This document shows positions 19,401-28,822 of a stretch of 64,000 nt of DNA, in pieces (the stretch's first letter is position 1; every line of letters starts with the position of its first letter). The position numbers and the translations under genes are program-made. The notes beneath the pieces are model-generated. The model did no database searches. It was given only the letters and a program-made list of their open reading frames with translations, and was not told the origin of the DNA. This DNA comes from Acidithiobacillus ferrooxidans ATCC 23270 (lineage in GTDB: Bacteria; Pseudomonadota; Gammaproteobacteria; Acidithiobacillales; Acidithiobacillaceae). The DNA lies in the NCBI RefSeq assembly GCF_000021485.1, contig NC_011761.1:2634001-2698000 (forward strand), given 5' to 3'.

Positions 19401-22202
19401 ATGGCGCCACAATATTTCCTCCCGGATAGGTCTGCGGCCCACTTTCGCTGGTTACAGACTATCGCAATAACCGATGGAGTGATATGTACCTCACGAGCGG
19501 TAGCCGATCAATTTTCTCATTGGTTAGATTTATTTGGCCCTGAACGAAGCACACCATTGCACCTCGGCTGGGCCCATATTGGCTTTGAAGTCATCCAAAA
19601 GATGAAGGAGTTAGACACAGCCTATAGGTACCGGCACGTTCTCGATAAAGTTCGCGCCCGACCAAGTTTTCTCAGCGTTACCACATTGGAGCCAAGCAAA
19701 CAACTGGGGCAAGTTTTGACCGCTTTTGATCTTCTATGGCGGCAGGGTATGGATGTCAATCTGGTTCTGGTAGGTAAGTATCGCTCGGAGGGAGAGAATA
19801 TGGTTGCACGCCTACAAACCCACCCAGAGCGGGAAAGCCGCCTGTTCTGGCTGCAGGACATCAGCGGTGATAGGCTGGATCATATGTACGCCGCAAGCGC
19901 CTGCCTGATTGCCGCTTCGGTCGATGAAAGCTTTGGGTTGACCCTAATTGAGGCTGCACAGCACAAGTTACCCATCCTGGCACGGGACACTCCCGTATTT
20001 CGCGAGATGGCAGGTGAGTATGCCGACTATTTTAGTGGAGATGCGCCACAGCACTTGGCGGAAGCCATTAGGCACTGGCTACAGGCCCATAAGAGCGGTA
20101 GTGGCACACAGGCCCATCTTATTGTTCCTAGACTGACCCAGCAGAAAAGCACTCAGAACCTCATGGAAGTTATGCTAGGTGGAAATTGGTATAGGCAATG
20201 GTTCCGGCAAACAGACCCACGTCTGGTTGCCCGCTACTGGGGCTCGGACTGGCGCCTAGGCAGCGCGGTCGGGGAAATATGCGGCACCTCCCGCCAGAGC
20301 AAGGGAGTGGCGGGGTACTTGCTTCATGGGCCATATATTTCCCTGAAACCGGGCAGGTATGTTGCCACTATCCACGGAACCCACGGTTTTGGGGGTCCGG
20401 CAGGTGCCAGGGCCGATGTGGTAATAAAAGGTGGTACCATGAAGATCGCGGAAGAAGTCATACTTGCTTGTGATTATGTGGAAGCCAAACAGCAGCCTTT
20501 AGTTACCCTGCCCTTCATTCTGGCGGATGGCTGCAGCGACTTGGAAGTACGGGTACATGTCGAACAGGAGAGTGATATACAGGTGACCATGTTGGAACTC
20601 CATAAACAGGACGGAGCTGTCCAAATCGCTACTTCGCAAAACAATGCCACAACAGAAATGCCTTTCGCCAGCTCCATTGGTACCGATTTCACTTCCCCAA
20701 CCGCCGTTGTATACCGTTACTGGGCAACACATCCGTGTTTGTCGAGCCAAGTAGGGCAGAAAGTTGGTCGCACGCTTTGGACTTTGGGCAAGGCAGGTGT
20801 TCTGGTGCATGGCCCCTATATTAGTTTGCCTGCCGGGACCTATCGCGCCGCAGTATTCGGTCAGGTCAACCGCCCAGGAAGCTTGGATGGGGCGTGGATG
20901 GACGCCACTGCGCAGAAAGGCGAACTGCAGCTTGTGAAAACTACGTTGGGTACAAACGCACAGTGCCCCGCTCTGCTGGGAGAAATCACCTTCAGCTTGA
21001 ACCGTTACACCAAAGATGTGGAGGTTCGGGTGTGGGTGGACACGGGCTCCGACTTGCATGTGACTGGGATCCAGATCGAACAAATCCCCGATGAAGCATG
21101 TGCTACTGAGCCTGCGACCAAGGGCGGGCCAGATGGGGCGGATATAAGGCCTGTTAAACAGGTAACCGATGTGCGGGCACCTGTGATGGAAATCCATAAA
21201 CTGGATGTGGTTTCCCCACTAACCACTTTGCAATGCTCTCTAAAACCAAGGGTTCAATTTACTGAAGACGTGCACTATTACAAGGCGACGCATCCACATC
21301 TGCATTCTGAAGTAGGGCGGAAGGTTGGCCGCACGTTGCTAACGCAAGGCAAGGCAGGTTTCCTTTTGCGTGGGCCATACATTGGCTTGCCTGCCAGACG
21401 CTATCGCGCAGAGCTATTTGGTAACATTACAGGGCCTGGTGGTTTGAACGGATCATGGATGGATGCTGCGGCGCAGCAGGGCAGGTTGCAACTTGCGAGG
21501 GAGCCGTTAGCGGAGGATGCGTGGCGAACCGGTTTGCTTGGGGAGATCACCTTCACGTTGAATAGCGACATTGAAGATGTAGAGGTTCGAGTATGGGTGG
21601 ATGCGGCCTCGGAATTGCTAGTGAGCGGAATCCAAATCACCCCATCGCCTGATCCGGCGGATACAACGGGGCCAATGACGGAGGCGACCGTCGTAATGTC
21701 GATTCAAGGGGATGTGACTGCTTTACATACCGAAGAGACGACGGAGGAATATGGGGAAGAGCTAACACAGGAGGCGCCGGGCGAATCGATCACTATGAAC
21801 ACCGCAGAAATAGCGGATGCAGTCTGGGAAAAGACTAATGTGGTTGATGCTGCCGATGCCGACGCCCTGTACCAGCAATCTGGTGCAGAATACGCCAGAA
21901 TTAGGGGTGTGATGAAAGGTAAAGATATCGGAGAGCAGGTAGGACACCCATTTTCACCGATGATAACCGCCCTTGGCTCGGCGCAGAAGCTATCTATGGA
22001 GACGAATGGGCACGCTGAGGATGGGTCTAGCGAAACTAAAGCAGTAGTGGCATTTGCAGAAAATGCTCGGGACAAGGAATCGGAGGAACCGCGTGGCGGC
22101 GCGCATGTACCACAAGCCTCACATCGGACAGATCGGAAAGACAGCATCGTGAAAACGCGATATGCCACGAAAAAAAATGTAAAACACAGAAAATTTAAAT
22201 AA
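16455..22202 (+). CDS. Giant glycosyltransferase: three GT4 units plus three repeated beta modules
   Basis: 1915 residues. Unit 1 (about 1-405) is a complete GT4 with EGFGLPVLEAMACG near 315. Unit 2 (about 420-820) starts LRLAYVSPLPPAQTGIADYS and has RGETSGTALDCMNH. Unit 3 (about 860-1230) starts LLVDVSSLVQGG and has DESFGLTLIEAAQHKLP near 1156. Then come three copies of a module of about 125 residues (about 1255-1390, 1415-1545, 1600-1730) with core GPYI-L-AG-YRA and DVEVRVWV. Last is an acidic, disordered stretch of about 180 residues with a basic end. The same beta module occurs twice in the following sulfotransferase. It probably builds a multi-sugar repeat processively. A ribosome site AGGAAAA lies upstream. 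The DNA is less GC-rich than the flanks. Confidence 0.9.
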   Translation: MRIVIDLQGAQTPGSRNRGIGRYSLSLALAIARQGGEHEILIMLNGAFPDTIDPIRQAFNGLIPTDNFRILYGLYPSRAIDADNRWRRQASEKLYESFMLQIDPDILLVSSLFEGFHEDAITSVNSQGKYAVAVILYDLILLIHPKPYLENPSVSAWYHARLDHLRRADILLAISESSRQEAIKYLDVEDGQAVNISCSIDGYYRPLSFSLEERRHIMERYYLTRPFVMYTGGIDYRKNIEALISAYAKLSNEIRRGHQLAIVCSILDHDRNRLEKLAQKCGLGAGELVFTGFIPSDDLLALYNLCRLFVFPSWHEGFGLPVLEAMACGAPTLASNCSSLPEVVGLDEALFDPKDEHAIVDAMERALTNDAFLQRLKAHGLQQAKKFSWDASAQRALQAMETRVSMAKSSRAATPPLAKIPRKRLRLAYVSPLPPAQTGIADYSAELLPELSRYYVIDVIVAQQEPVTDPWVLANAAQRMAAWFDQHAGEYDRILYQFGNSQFHQHMFGLLEKHPGVVVLHDFFLSGALVHMDLHGIMPGIWAQALQRSHGWQAVCERYSETDTAAVIFRYPCNLDVLQRAQGVICHSDFSRRLAMQWYGPGWADDWALVPLLRVPVVDNRRQEARDELGLDDRDVLVCSFGLMGKSKLNHRLLEAWQASSLAKDKRCKLVFIGFLPMDDYGEQIRQVLKAPGLRGRVHVTGWADAATYRRYLAAADLAVQLRTLSRGETSGTALDCMNHSVATIVNANGSMTDLPADVVHVLPDEFSTQHLVDALDFLRKNKPARQALGQRAAQHVRAYHNPRRCADQYAQAIEEFYLRAESGASGIIKAVRQLGMPENVQDITQVAERSVQLFPPPRPAQKQLLVDVSSLVQGGVDSEWDYGATRLVLQELLNHPPPDLRVEPVYITAEHGYRYARRATMRFLGYPDGDLQDDVMEVWPGDVFFGLDFQLEMVPMQAKFFEEIRYRGAQVFFLCYDLLPCMAPQYFLPDRSAAHFRWLQTIAITDGVICTSRAVADQFSHWLDLFGPERSTPLHLGWAHIGFEVIQKMKELDTAYRYRHVLDKVRARPSFLSVTTLEPSKQLGQVLTAFDLLWRQGMDVNLVLVGKYRSEGENMVARLQTHPERESRLFWLQDISGDRLDHMYAASACLIAASVDESFGLTLIEAAQHKLPILARDTPVFREMAGEYADYFSGDAPQHLAEAIRHWLQAHKSGSGTQAHLIVPRLTQQKSTQNLMEVMLGGNWYRQWFRQTDPRLVARYWGSDWRLGSAVGEICGTSRQSKGVAGYLLHGPYISLKPGRYVATIHGTHGFGGPAGARADVVIKGGTMKIAEEVILACDYVEAKQQPLVTLPFILADGCSDLEVRVHVEQESDIQVTMLELHKQDGAVQIATSQNNATTEMPFASSIGTDFTSPTAVVYRYWATHPCLSSQVGQKVGRTLWTLGKAGVLVHGPYISLPAGTYRAAVFGQVNRPGSLDGAWMDATAQKGELQLVKTTLGTNAQCPALLGEITFSLNRYTKDVEVRVWVDTGSDLHVTGIQIEQIPDEACATEPATKGGPDGADIRPVKQVTDVRAPVMEIHKLDVVSPLTTLQCSLKPRVQFTEDVHYYKATHPHLHSEVGRKVGRTLLTQGKAGFLLRGPYIGLPARRYRAELFGNITGPGGLNGSWMDAAAQQGRLQLAREPLAEDAWRTGLLGEITFTLNSDIEDVEVRVWVDAASELLVSGIQITPSPDPADTTGPMTEATVVMSIQGDVTALHTEETTEEYGEELTQEAPGESITMNTAEIADAVWEKTNVVDAADADALYQQSGAEYARIRGVMKGKDIGEQVGHPFSPMITALGSAQKLSMETNGHAEDGSSETKAVVAFAENARDKESEEPRGGAHVPQASHRTDRKDSIVKTRYATKKNVKHRKFK

Positions 22203-22211
22203 GGTATTGAT

Positions 22212-23861
22212 ATGGTTAATACTTTCTATTCCGGTCGACTCATATTTCACCATTTGGAAAAAACTGCTGGCCAAGCAGTTAATGACTGGATGGGCAGGAC
22301 TTTAGGGGTTGGCACAGTAACGCCCAATTTGATTGGTGCACATAGGGATTTGATTCAGCGTTATGGTGGACATTATCCTGTCATTAGTGCCCATATTTGG
22401 TTTGACGGTACCGGGTTGGATCCGCGTTATCAGTATGTTACAGTTTTGCGCGACCCCGTTGATCGCTTCATTTCCTGGCTTTATTTTATCGATAAAGATG
22501 TGGAGCTAACGGAGGATACTAGGGAACTAAAGGTGGGTGCACAATTGTTCCTGCGCTCCGAAGGAGAAGAGACAAATCAGACTTTTATGCGAAGTGCGTC
22601 AAATCCCTATGTCAACAACTTCAGTAGTGTAGTTATGCGATGCAATGCGTCATGGCAACAGAAAATGGTGGCTGCACTGTCAGTGCTCACTGACTATGAT
22701 TTAGTGGGTTTCCAGGCAGACTTGCCGCAATTTATTGAGCAACTTGCCAAATTGTTGCATGTTATAAACTATGTATCCCTACGCCCCGTTAATGTCACTA
22801 GTTCTCGGCCACAGCGGGACGGTATTTCTGAGAAGATGCTCCATGCTATACGCAAGCTAACTGAGTGGGATTTGGAGCTTTATTCTGAGATTCAACGAAT
22901 GGCCAACCGGCAAGCGCCAACAATTGGTGTCTCTTGCAATATTCAGCCGTTCAATCGGGAGTTTGGTGATTGGGGGTTCAAGGCAAGAAAGTCCTCTAAT
23001 GTGTATTGGCTTGGATCCTACCTGACGCACTACTTAGCTAAGGATTTGAGCACGCGGAATGGTTCTGTGGCGGGGCGGGCTCTTGTTAGTAACGGAGCTA
23101 AAGGTTATTTATGCCACGGCCCGTACCTGGACCTGGACCCAGGACATTATTGTGCGGTAGCAAACGGAGTTTGGATTACGCGAGGCGTTACTTGTAATGC
23201 CGACGTTTGCAGTGGTAAAGGCGCTGTCTTGCATGCCGAAGAAACGCTGGTTGACTTGGGGGCTAAAGGCACCGAATGGTCTCTACCCGTAGACTTTGCC
23301 TTGGATGAAGAAACAACGAGTGTAGAATTTCGCCTAATGGTTCCCGATGAACACCAAGTTCAATTGAATACGGTCACCATTGTGAATGAGAAAATGGTTA
23401 TGACGATCTTGGGCTTGGAACCTGACTCCCATGCGGCGAATCGCGGTGTAGAGAAACAGAATTCAGGGAGTACCCTTATTTTTCCGGTGCAAATGTCTTC
23501 GAAAATCGGGTTGCGTGTTGGTACAACGTTGCAGACAACTGGTCAGGAGGGATTTTTGTGCTATGGGCCTTACATGACCCTAAGTAGAGGTATATACAGA
23601 GTTAACCTGATGGGTAGTATCGGACCCCAGGGTTTGGCTGGGGCTTATGCCGATATTGTTTGTGACGCAGGGAAAAAAGGCATACACAACGAACCGTTGG
23701 CAATCACTCCATTCAATGAATACGTCGATAGCACTGTTGGGAAGCCGTGGATGTTTTTCTTGGAACAGGATGTGAGTGACTTGGAGATTCGGCTCTGGGT
23801 GAGCAATCAGACGGAAATCAACCTATGTGGCATCGTGCTCCAACAAATTGAAGAAACATAG
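22212..23861 (+). CDS. PAPS-dependent sulfotransferase with two C-terminal beta modules
   Basis: 549 residues. The N-terminal part (1 to about 235) is a sulfotransferase of the Sulfotransfer_2 type: the 5'-phosphosulfate loop is FHHLEKTAG (12-20) and the 3'-phosphate motif is VLRDPVDRFISWL (78-90). Two copies of the module seen in the preceding giant transferase follow (about 255-395 and 420-548), each with a YGPYM-L or HGPYL-L core and an EFRL or LEIRLWV strand. It should transfer sulfate from PAPS to a sugar hydroxyl of the polymer. cysD-cysNC downstream make PAPS and cysQ removes PAP. The AT-rich DNA is unlike the cys genes. Confidence 0.88.
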   Translation: MVNTFYSGRLIFHHLEKTAGQAVNDWMGRTLGVGTVTPNLIGAHRDLIQRYGGHYPVISAHIWFDGTGLDPRYQYVTVLRDPVDRFISWLYFIDKDVELTEDTRELKVGAQLFLRSEGEETNQTFMRSASNPYVNNFSSVVMRCNASWQQKMVAALSVLTDYDLVGFQADLPQFIEQLAKLLHVINYVSLRPVNVTSSRPQRDGISEKMLHAIRKLTEWDLELYSEIQRMANRQAPTIGVSCNIQPFNREFGDWGFKARKSSNVYWLGSYLTHYLAKDLSTRNGSVAGRALVSNGAKGYLCHGPYLDLDPGHYCAVANGVWITRGVTCNADVCSGKGAVLHAEETLVDLGAKGTEWSLPVDFALDEETTSVEFRLMVPDEHQVQLNTVTIVNEKMVMTILGLEPDSHAANRGVEKQNSGSTLIFPVQMSSKIGLRVGTTLQTTGQEGFLCYGPYMTLSRGIYRVNLMGSIGPQGLAGAYADIVCDAGKKGIHNEPLAITPFNEYVDSTVGKPWMFFLEQDVSDLEIRLWVSNQTEINLCGIVLQQIEET

Positions 23862-23899
23862 TGGCGGAGCCTAGCGGATTACTGAAAAAAGGGGAAAAA

Positions 23900-24676
23900 A
23901 TGGATTCAATGCTATGTACAAAACGTACGCTTTTGTCCGATGAATTTCAACATTGGGCCAGATTGTTTATGAAAACTGGTAAGCTTCATAGAAAATTCTG
24001 GGAGTGGTGTTTTATTGCGCAGGCTCTAAAGGAGCATGACATGCTTGCTCCAGGTAGGATCGGCCTTGGGTTTGGTGTCGGCGAAGAACCACTATCAAGT
24101 TGCTTTGCGTCGTTTGGCGCTAGTATCCTGGCCACAGATTTAGATTTACAGAACTCGTCTGTAGCGGGATGGACGAAAACTTCGCAACATGCGGATAATA
24201 AAGGCAAACTAAACAAGTTGGGCATATGCCCGGGATGGGAGTTTGAAAATCTGGTAGAGTTTGAGTTTGCTAATATGAACAGTATACCCAAAAGATACAC
24301 AGGAAAATTCGATTTTGTGTGGTCATCTTGTTCCTTGGAGCACCTTGGATCAATAGAAAAAGGGGTGACATTTATTCTTAACTCTATTAATTGTTTGAAA
24401 CCTGGTGGAGTAGCGGTACATACCACAGAATTCAATGTGTCGCCGAATTCAGACACTATCGAAACGGGACCAACTGTGCTGTTTCGCAGAAAAGAAATTG
24501 AAGATATTATCGAAAGAGTTAGAAGTTTTGGTTGCCGCGCGCATATTAATTGGGACCACGGGGACTTACCAGAGGATTACTATATTGATATTCCTCCATA
24601 CTCTCATAATCCACACCTTAAACTTAGGATCAGTAAGTATGTTGTAACATCTATTGGATTGGTAATCAGTAAATGA
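23900..24676 (+). CDS. SAM-dependent methyltransferase
   Basis: 258 residues from the ATG at 23900, just after AAAAGGGGAAAA; an upstream GTG at 23861 overlaps the sulfotransferase stop and is less likely. It has a class I fold: motif I GRIGLGFGVGEEPLS, an acidic strand end ILATDLDL, and FDFVWSSCSLEHLGS followed by LKPGGVAVHTTEF. Similar proteins in surface-sugar loci methylate a sugar hydroxyl or cap a chain. The substrate cannot be read. Like the two genes before it, it is AT-rich. Confidence 0.8.
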   Translation: MDSMLCTKRTLLSDEFQHWARLFMKTGKLHRKFWEWCFIAQALKEHDMLAPGRIGLGFGVGEEPLSSCFASFGASILATDLDLQNSSVAGWTKTSQHADNKGKLNKLGICPGWEFENLVEFEFANMNSIPKRYTGKFDFVWSSCSLEHLGSIEKGVTFILNSINCLKPGGVAVHTTEFNVSPNSDTIETGPTVLFRRKEIEDIIERVRSFGCRAHINWDHGDLPEDYYIDIPPYSHNPHLKLRISKYVVTSIGLVISK

Positions 24677-24830
24677 CTAAAACTAGCCTTCTGTATGACT
24701 CAGTTTTATACGCTGAGGAATATGGCTTAAAAAACTGGCATGGGGCAACGACGAAACGGCATTATTATGTTTCTTCCAGGACGATATTTTGTAAGCACGA
24801 TAAAATTGCCGAGTGGAAGGTGACTGCTGT

Positions 24831-25712
24831 ATGAATACGCTCGAAGCCGAATCCCTCGGAATCCTGCGCGAAGCCGTAGCCGAGGCGCGCAAGCCGGTGA
24901 TGCTGTATTCCATCGGCAAGGATTCCTCGGTAATGCTGCACCTGGCGCGCAAGGCCTTTGCGCCGGGTCCGCTGCCCTTTCCGTTGCTGCATGTGGACAC
25001 CGGCTGGAAGTTCCGTGAAATGATCGCCCACCGCGACCGCATGGCGCGAGAGTTGGGGGCGGAACTGATCGTACACAGCAACGAGGAAGCGATGACGGCG
25101 GGTATCAACCCCTTCGATCACGGGGCCAGCTATACCGACATCATGAAGACCCAAGCGTTGAAGCAGGTCTTGGATGCGCACGGCTTCGACGTGATCTTCG
25201 GCGGCGCCCGGCGTGACGAGGAAAAGTCCCGCGCCAAGGAACGTATCTTTTCCGTGCGCGAATCCGGTCACCGCTGGGAGCCGAAAAACCAGCGTCCGGA
25301 GCTCTGGTCTCTATATAATACCCGGCTGAACCCCGGGCAGACGCTGCGGGTCTTCCCCCTGTCCAACTGGACCGAGGCCGACATCTGGCAGTATATCGCG
25401 CAGGAAGGAATACCCCTTGTGCCGTTGTACTTGGCCAAGGAGCGCCCAGTCGTGCAGCGCGATGGCCAATGGATCATGGTGGATGACGAACGTCTGCCGC
25501 TGGCGCCGGGCGAGGTGCCCGAGATGCGCAGGGTGCGCTTCCGCACCCTGGGCTGCTATCCCCTCACCGCCGCTGTCGAAAGCGATGCCGATACCCTGGA
25601 GGCGGTGATCGCCGAAACCCTGGCCGCACGCAGCTCCGAGCGCGCCGGGCGGCTGATCGACCATGACAGCTCCGGCTCCATGGAACGCAAGAAGCAGGAG
25701 GGCTATTTCTGA
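24831..25712 (+). CDS. cysD: Sulfate adenylyltransferase subunit 2
   Basis: ATP-PPi-exchange subunit of ATP sulfurylase, which makes adenosine 5'-phosphosulfate with CysN. 293 residues from the ATG at 24831 (GGAAGG upstream). The PP-loop is [11 protein letters not shown] near residues 26-36, with [16 protein letters not shown] and [10 protein letters not shown] typical of CysD. The gene is GC-rich, in sharp contrast to the AT-rich genes just before. The stop and the next start share a base (TGATG). No reductase genes (cysH, cysI, cysJ) follow, so the product is likely for sulfation rather than cysteine synthesis. Confidence 0.96.
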   Translation: MNTLEAESLGILREAVAEARKPVMLYSIGKDSSVMLHLARKAFAPGPLPFPLLHVDTGWKFREMIAHRDRMARELGAELIVHSNEEAMTAGINPFDHGASYTDIMKTQALKQVLDAHGFDVIFGGARRDEEKSRAKERIFSVRESGHRWEPKNQRPELWSLYNTRLNPGQTLRVFPLSNWTEADIWQYIAQEGIPLVPLYLAKERPVVQRDGQWIMVDDERLPLAPGEVPEMRRVRFRTLGCYPLTAAVESDADTLEAVIAETLAARSSERAGRLIDHDSSGSMERKKQEGYF

Positions 25713-27526
25713 TGAACGGTCGCTTGCGTTTTCTTACCTGCGGCAGTGTCGACGATGGCAAGAGTACCCTCATCGGTCGGCTGCTCTTCGACACCAAGCA
25801 AATCTTCGACGACCAATTCCAAGCCCTCGAAAAAGACTCCGCCCGCTTCGGCACCCAGGGTGCTGCGCCCGATTTGGCCTTGCTGGTGGACGGCTTGCAA
25901 GCGGAGCGTGAGCAGGGCATTACCATCGACGTGGCCTACCGTTTCTTCGCCACGCCCGAGCGCGCCTTCATCGTCGCCGACACGCCCGGGCATGAGCAAT
26001 ACACCCGCAACATGGCCACCGGCGCCTCCACCGCCGATGCGGCCGTGGTCCTGGTGGATGCGCGCAAGGGGCTGCTGACCCAGACCCGCAGGCACACCCG
26101 TATCGTGGCGCTGATGGGGGTGCGGCAAGTGGTGTTGGCCGTCAATAAGATGGACCTGATGGACTGGAGCGAAAGTGCCTTCCGCGCCATTGCCGACGAA
26201 TACGCCGCCTTTGCTCAAGAACTGGGGCTCACCGCCGTGCAGTCCATTCCCCTTTCGGCGTTGACGGGCGACAACCTCACTCAGTCCAGCACCCACACCC
26301 CCTGGTATGGCGGCCCCACCTTGCTGCAGTGGCTGGAGAACGTGCCCGCTGGGCTGGAGGAGGCCACGCCGCCGCTGCGCCTGCCGGTGCAACTGGTGCT
26401 ACGGCCCCATGCCGAGTTTCGCGGCTATTGCGGGCGCATCGCCCAAGGCACGCTGCGCCCTGGAGACGCAGTGCGTGTGCTCCCTTCAGGCGTTAGCTCT
26501 ACGGTCCAGCAGATATTCGTTGGCGAGCAGGCGCAGGCCCAAGCCCAAACCGGTGAATCGGTATGCATCACCCTGGCCGACGAGCGCGACATCAGCCGCG
26601 GTGATGTGCTCTGTGCGGTCGATGCTCCACTGGAGATGGCCGAGCAGTTCCATGCCCATCTGCTGTGGCTGCACGAGCAAGCCCTCATCCCCGGTCGCCC
26701 CTATTGGCTCCAACTGCACCACCGTACCGTATCGGCCACGGTGAGCTCCATCCGCCACCGCATCGACCCCAACAGTGGGGCGGAACTAGCCGCGCGCGAG
26801 CTACAGATGAACGATATCGCCGAGGTACACCTGAACCTCGATCGCCCGCTGCCCTTCGCCCCCTATGCCGAAAACCGTCCTCTTGGCGCCTTCATCCTCA
26901 TCGACCGCCTGAGCAACGCCACCGTGGGCGCCGGGATGCTGGACTTCGCCCTGCGCCGCGATCACAACCTGCACTGGCAGCAACTCAGCGTGAACAAAGC
27001 CGCCCGCGCCGCGCTCAAGCACCAGCCACCCCGGTGCGTGTGGTTCACCGGCCTGTCCGGGTCGGGCAAATCCACCCTGGCCAATCTGCTGGAAAAGCGC
27101 CTGCACGCCCAAGGGCACCATACCTACGTGCTGGACGGCGACAATGTGCGCCACGGACTGAACCGCGACCTGGGCTTTGCCGAGGCCGACCGGGCCGAGA
27201 ACATCCGCCGTGTGGCGGAGGTGGCCCGGCTGATGGTGGATGCCGGTCTGATCGTGCTGGTGTCCTTCATCTCGCCTTACCGCGCCGAGCGGGAATTCGC
27301 CCGCAGCCTCTTCACCCCAGGGGAGTTCCTTGAGGTGTTCGTGGACACGCCCCTGGAAGAATGTGAGCGACGCGATCCTAAGGGAATCTACGCCCGCGCC
27401 CGGGCCGGGCAGATTCCCAACTTTACCGGCATCAGCAGCCCTTACGAGCTACCGCTGACACCAGAGCTACGCCTCAGCACCCCCGGCAGCAGTCCGGAAG
27501 CGTTGCTGGAGCCGGTGTTAATGTGA
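25712..27526 (+). CDS. cysNC: Bifunctional sulfate adenylyltransferase subunit 1 / APS kinase
   Basis: 604 residues. The N-terminal GTPase half (CysN) has [23 protein letters not shown] and NKMD, followed by two beta-barrel domains. The C-terminal CysC kinase starts near residue 440 with GLSGSGKST (about 446-455), then [15 protein letters not shown] and the lid [10 protein letters not shown]. The pair CysD-CysNC converts sulfate and two ATP (plus GTP hydrolysis) to PAPS. The same fused form, NodQ, sits with the NodH sulfotransferase in rhizobia. An IS110-family element begins just after the stop. Confidence 0.96.
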   Translation: MNGRLRFLTCGSVDDGKSTLIGRLLFDTKQIFDDQFQALEKDSARFGTQGAAPDLALLVDGLQAEREQGITIDVAYRFFATPERAFIVADTPGHEQYTRNMATGASTADAAVVLVDARKGLLTQTRRHTRIVALMGVRQVVLAVNKMDLMDWSESAFRAIADEYAAFAQELGLTAVQSIPLSALTGDNLTQSSTHTPWYGGPTLLQWLENVPAGLEEATPPLRLPVQLVLRPHAEFRGYCGRIAQGTLRPGDAVRVLPSGVSSTVQQIFVGEQAQAQAQTGESVCITLADERDISRGDVLCAVDAPLEMAEQFHAHLLWLHEQALIPGRPYWLQLHHRTVSATVSSIRHRIDPNSGAELAARELQMNDIAEVHLNLDRPLPFAPYAENRPLGAFILIDRLSNATVGAGMLDFALRRDHNLHWQQLSVNKAARAALKHQPPRCVWFTGLSGSGKSTLANLLEKRLHAQGHHTYVLDGDNVRHGLNRDLGFAEADRAENIRRVAEVARLMVDAGLIVLVSFISPYRAEREFARSLFTPGEFLEVFVDTPLEECERRDPKGIYARARAGQIPNFTGISSPYELPLTPELRLSTPGSSPEALLEPVLM

Positions 27527-27595
27527 AAGAAATCCGTGGAATGGGCACGGCAATCCCTGGCCATCGGGTGGCCATATTGGGATCGAAGTGACGCT

Positions 27596-28822
27596 CTACG
27601 CTGGCTGATGCTGCGGCAGGAAGCCGAATTTGATCAGTTTCTTGATCCAGCGAGAAGCATTGCGCTGCACACTCAGTGCCTCATAGTCCGTATCGGCATC
27701 CCGGTAGTACTTGCCGTGTGAGAGCATGAAGTAGATGATGCGCAGCATTTTGTGGGCCAGGGCGATGATGGAGCGCTTGTGCCCCCTACGGACGACCAGA
27801 CTCTGGAACTTGGAGCGCAGGGCGCAGTGGGTACGACTGGCGGCGTGGGCGCATTCGCAGAGGATCCGACGGACATACGGGTTGCCCTTGCGGGTTCGCC
27901 CACTTTTCCGTTTTCCGGCAGACTCATTGTTCCCGGGACAAAGGCCGGTCCAGGAGGCCAGTCGATCGGCGCTCCCAAAGACGCTCATGTCGTCTCCGAT
28001 TTCGACCAGCAGCAAGGCAGCACCCACGGTATCGATGCCCGGCAAGGTCTGCAGGAGTTCGAGAGCATTCTTTTGCGGCTTCAAGCCCTCCAGCAGTTGG
28101 ACATCGAAGCGCGCGATTTGGGCCTCCAGAGACTCGATATGGCGGAGCGTCTCGTCCAGGACAAAGCGGTGACTGGCACTCAACTCGCCTTGCAGGGCAT
28201 CCAGGATCTCCTCCTGGCTGGCTTTGAGCCGTCGGCTGGCCAGTCGGAGTACGGCCTCCGGGGGACTCCCCTGAATCAGGGCCTGGATCATGGCCCGGGC
28301 CGATTGCCCATGGATATCGCTGACCACCACCCCCAGTCGAATTCCGCCATCGGTCAGCACCTTGTGCAAGCGGTTTTTCTCCGACGAGAGCATGCCCACC
28401 AGATTTTGCCGCTGTCGGGCGATCAGCCGCAGCTCCCGCAGTTGTGCCGGGGGAACGAAGGAACCCCGCAGCAGTCCGGCTCGAGCCAGGGTGGCGAGCC
28501 ACTCTGCATCCCCAACATCGGTCTTGCGACCGGGGACCTGTTTGACGTGCCTGGCGTTCACGACCTGTGCCTGGATCCCCACCTTTTCCAGGGCCGCATA
28601 GGGACTCTTCCAGTAGATCCCGGTGCTCTCCATGACCACCGTATCGGGCCGATGGGAGGCACACCACAGGGCCAATGCCTTCCGGTCCTTCTGAAAAGCA
28701 CCAAATTGCCGGCGCTCAATCGTAACGTTTCCGTCAGGGTCCGTGAGAATGGCACAGGCGGTGACCTGGGCCTGATGAACATCCAGTCCGATAACCCGGT
28801 GAAAGAGGGATTGCAGTTCCAT
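27596..28822 (-). CDS. IS110-family transposase
   Basis: 408 residues from the ATG at 28822 (MELQSLFHRVIGLDVH), where IS110 proteins usually begin; the open frame runs to 28882. The N-terminal DEDD RuvC-like domain is seen in VIGLDVHQAQV and VVMESTGIYWKSPYAALE. The C-terminal Transposase_20 part has LLQTLPGIDTVGAALLLVEIGD and FGSADRLASWTGLCPG, with the serine-bearing recombination region. It appears intact, so the element may still be mobile. IS110 recombinases use a structured RNA made from a non-coding end of the element. Confidence 0.94.
   Translation of the reverse strand: MELQSLFHRVIGLDVHQAQVTACAILTDPDGNVTIERRQFGAFQKDRKALALWCASHRPDTVVMESTGIYWKSPYAALEKVGIQAQVVNARHVKQVPGRKTDVGDAEWLATLARAGLLRGSFVPPAQLRELRLIARQRQNLVGMLSSEKNRLHKVLTDGGIRLGVVVSDIHGQSARAMIQALIQGSPPEAVLRLASRRLKASQEEILDALQGELSASHRFVLDETLRHIESLEAQIARFDVQLLEGLKPQKNALELLQTLPGIDTVGAALLLVEIGDDMSVFGSADRLASWTGLCPGNNESAGKRKSGRTRKGNPYVRRILCECAHAASRTHCALRSKFQSLVVRRGHKRSIIALAHKMLRIIYFMLSHGKYYRDADTDYEALSVQRNASRWIKKLIKFGFLPQHQPA

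Noticed and set aside
24831-27526. cysD-cysNC as ordinary assimilatory sulfate genes
   Set aside because: No cysH, cysI, cysJ or sulfate permease is nearby, while a sulfotransferase and cysQ are; sulfation is the simpler reading, though a dual role is possible.
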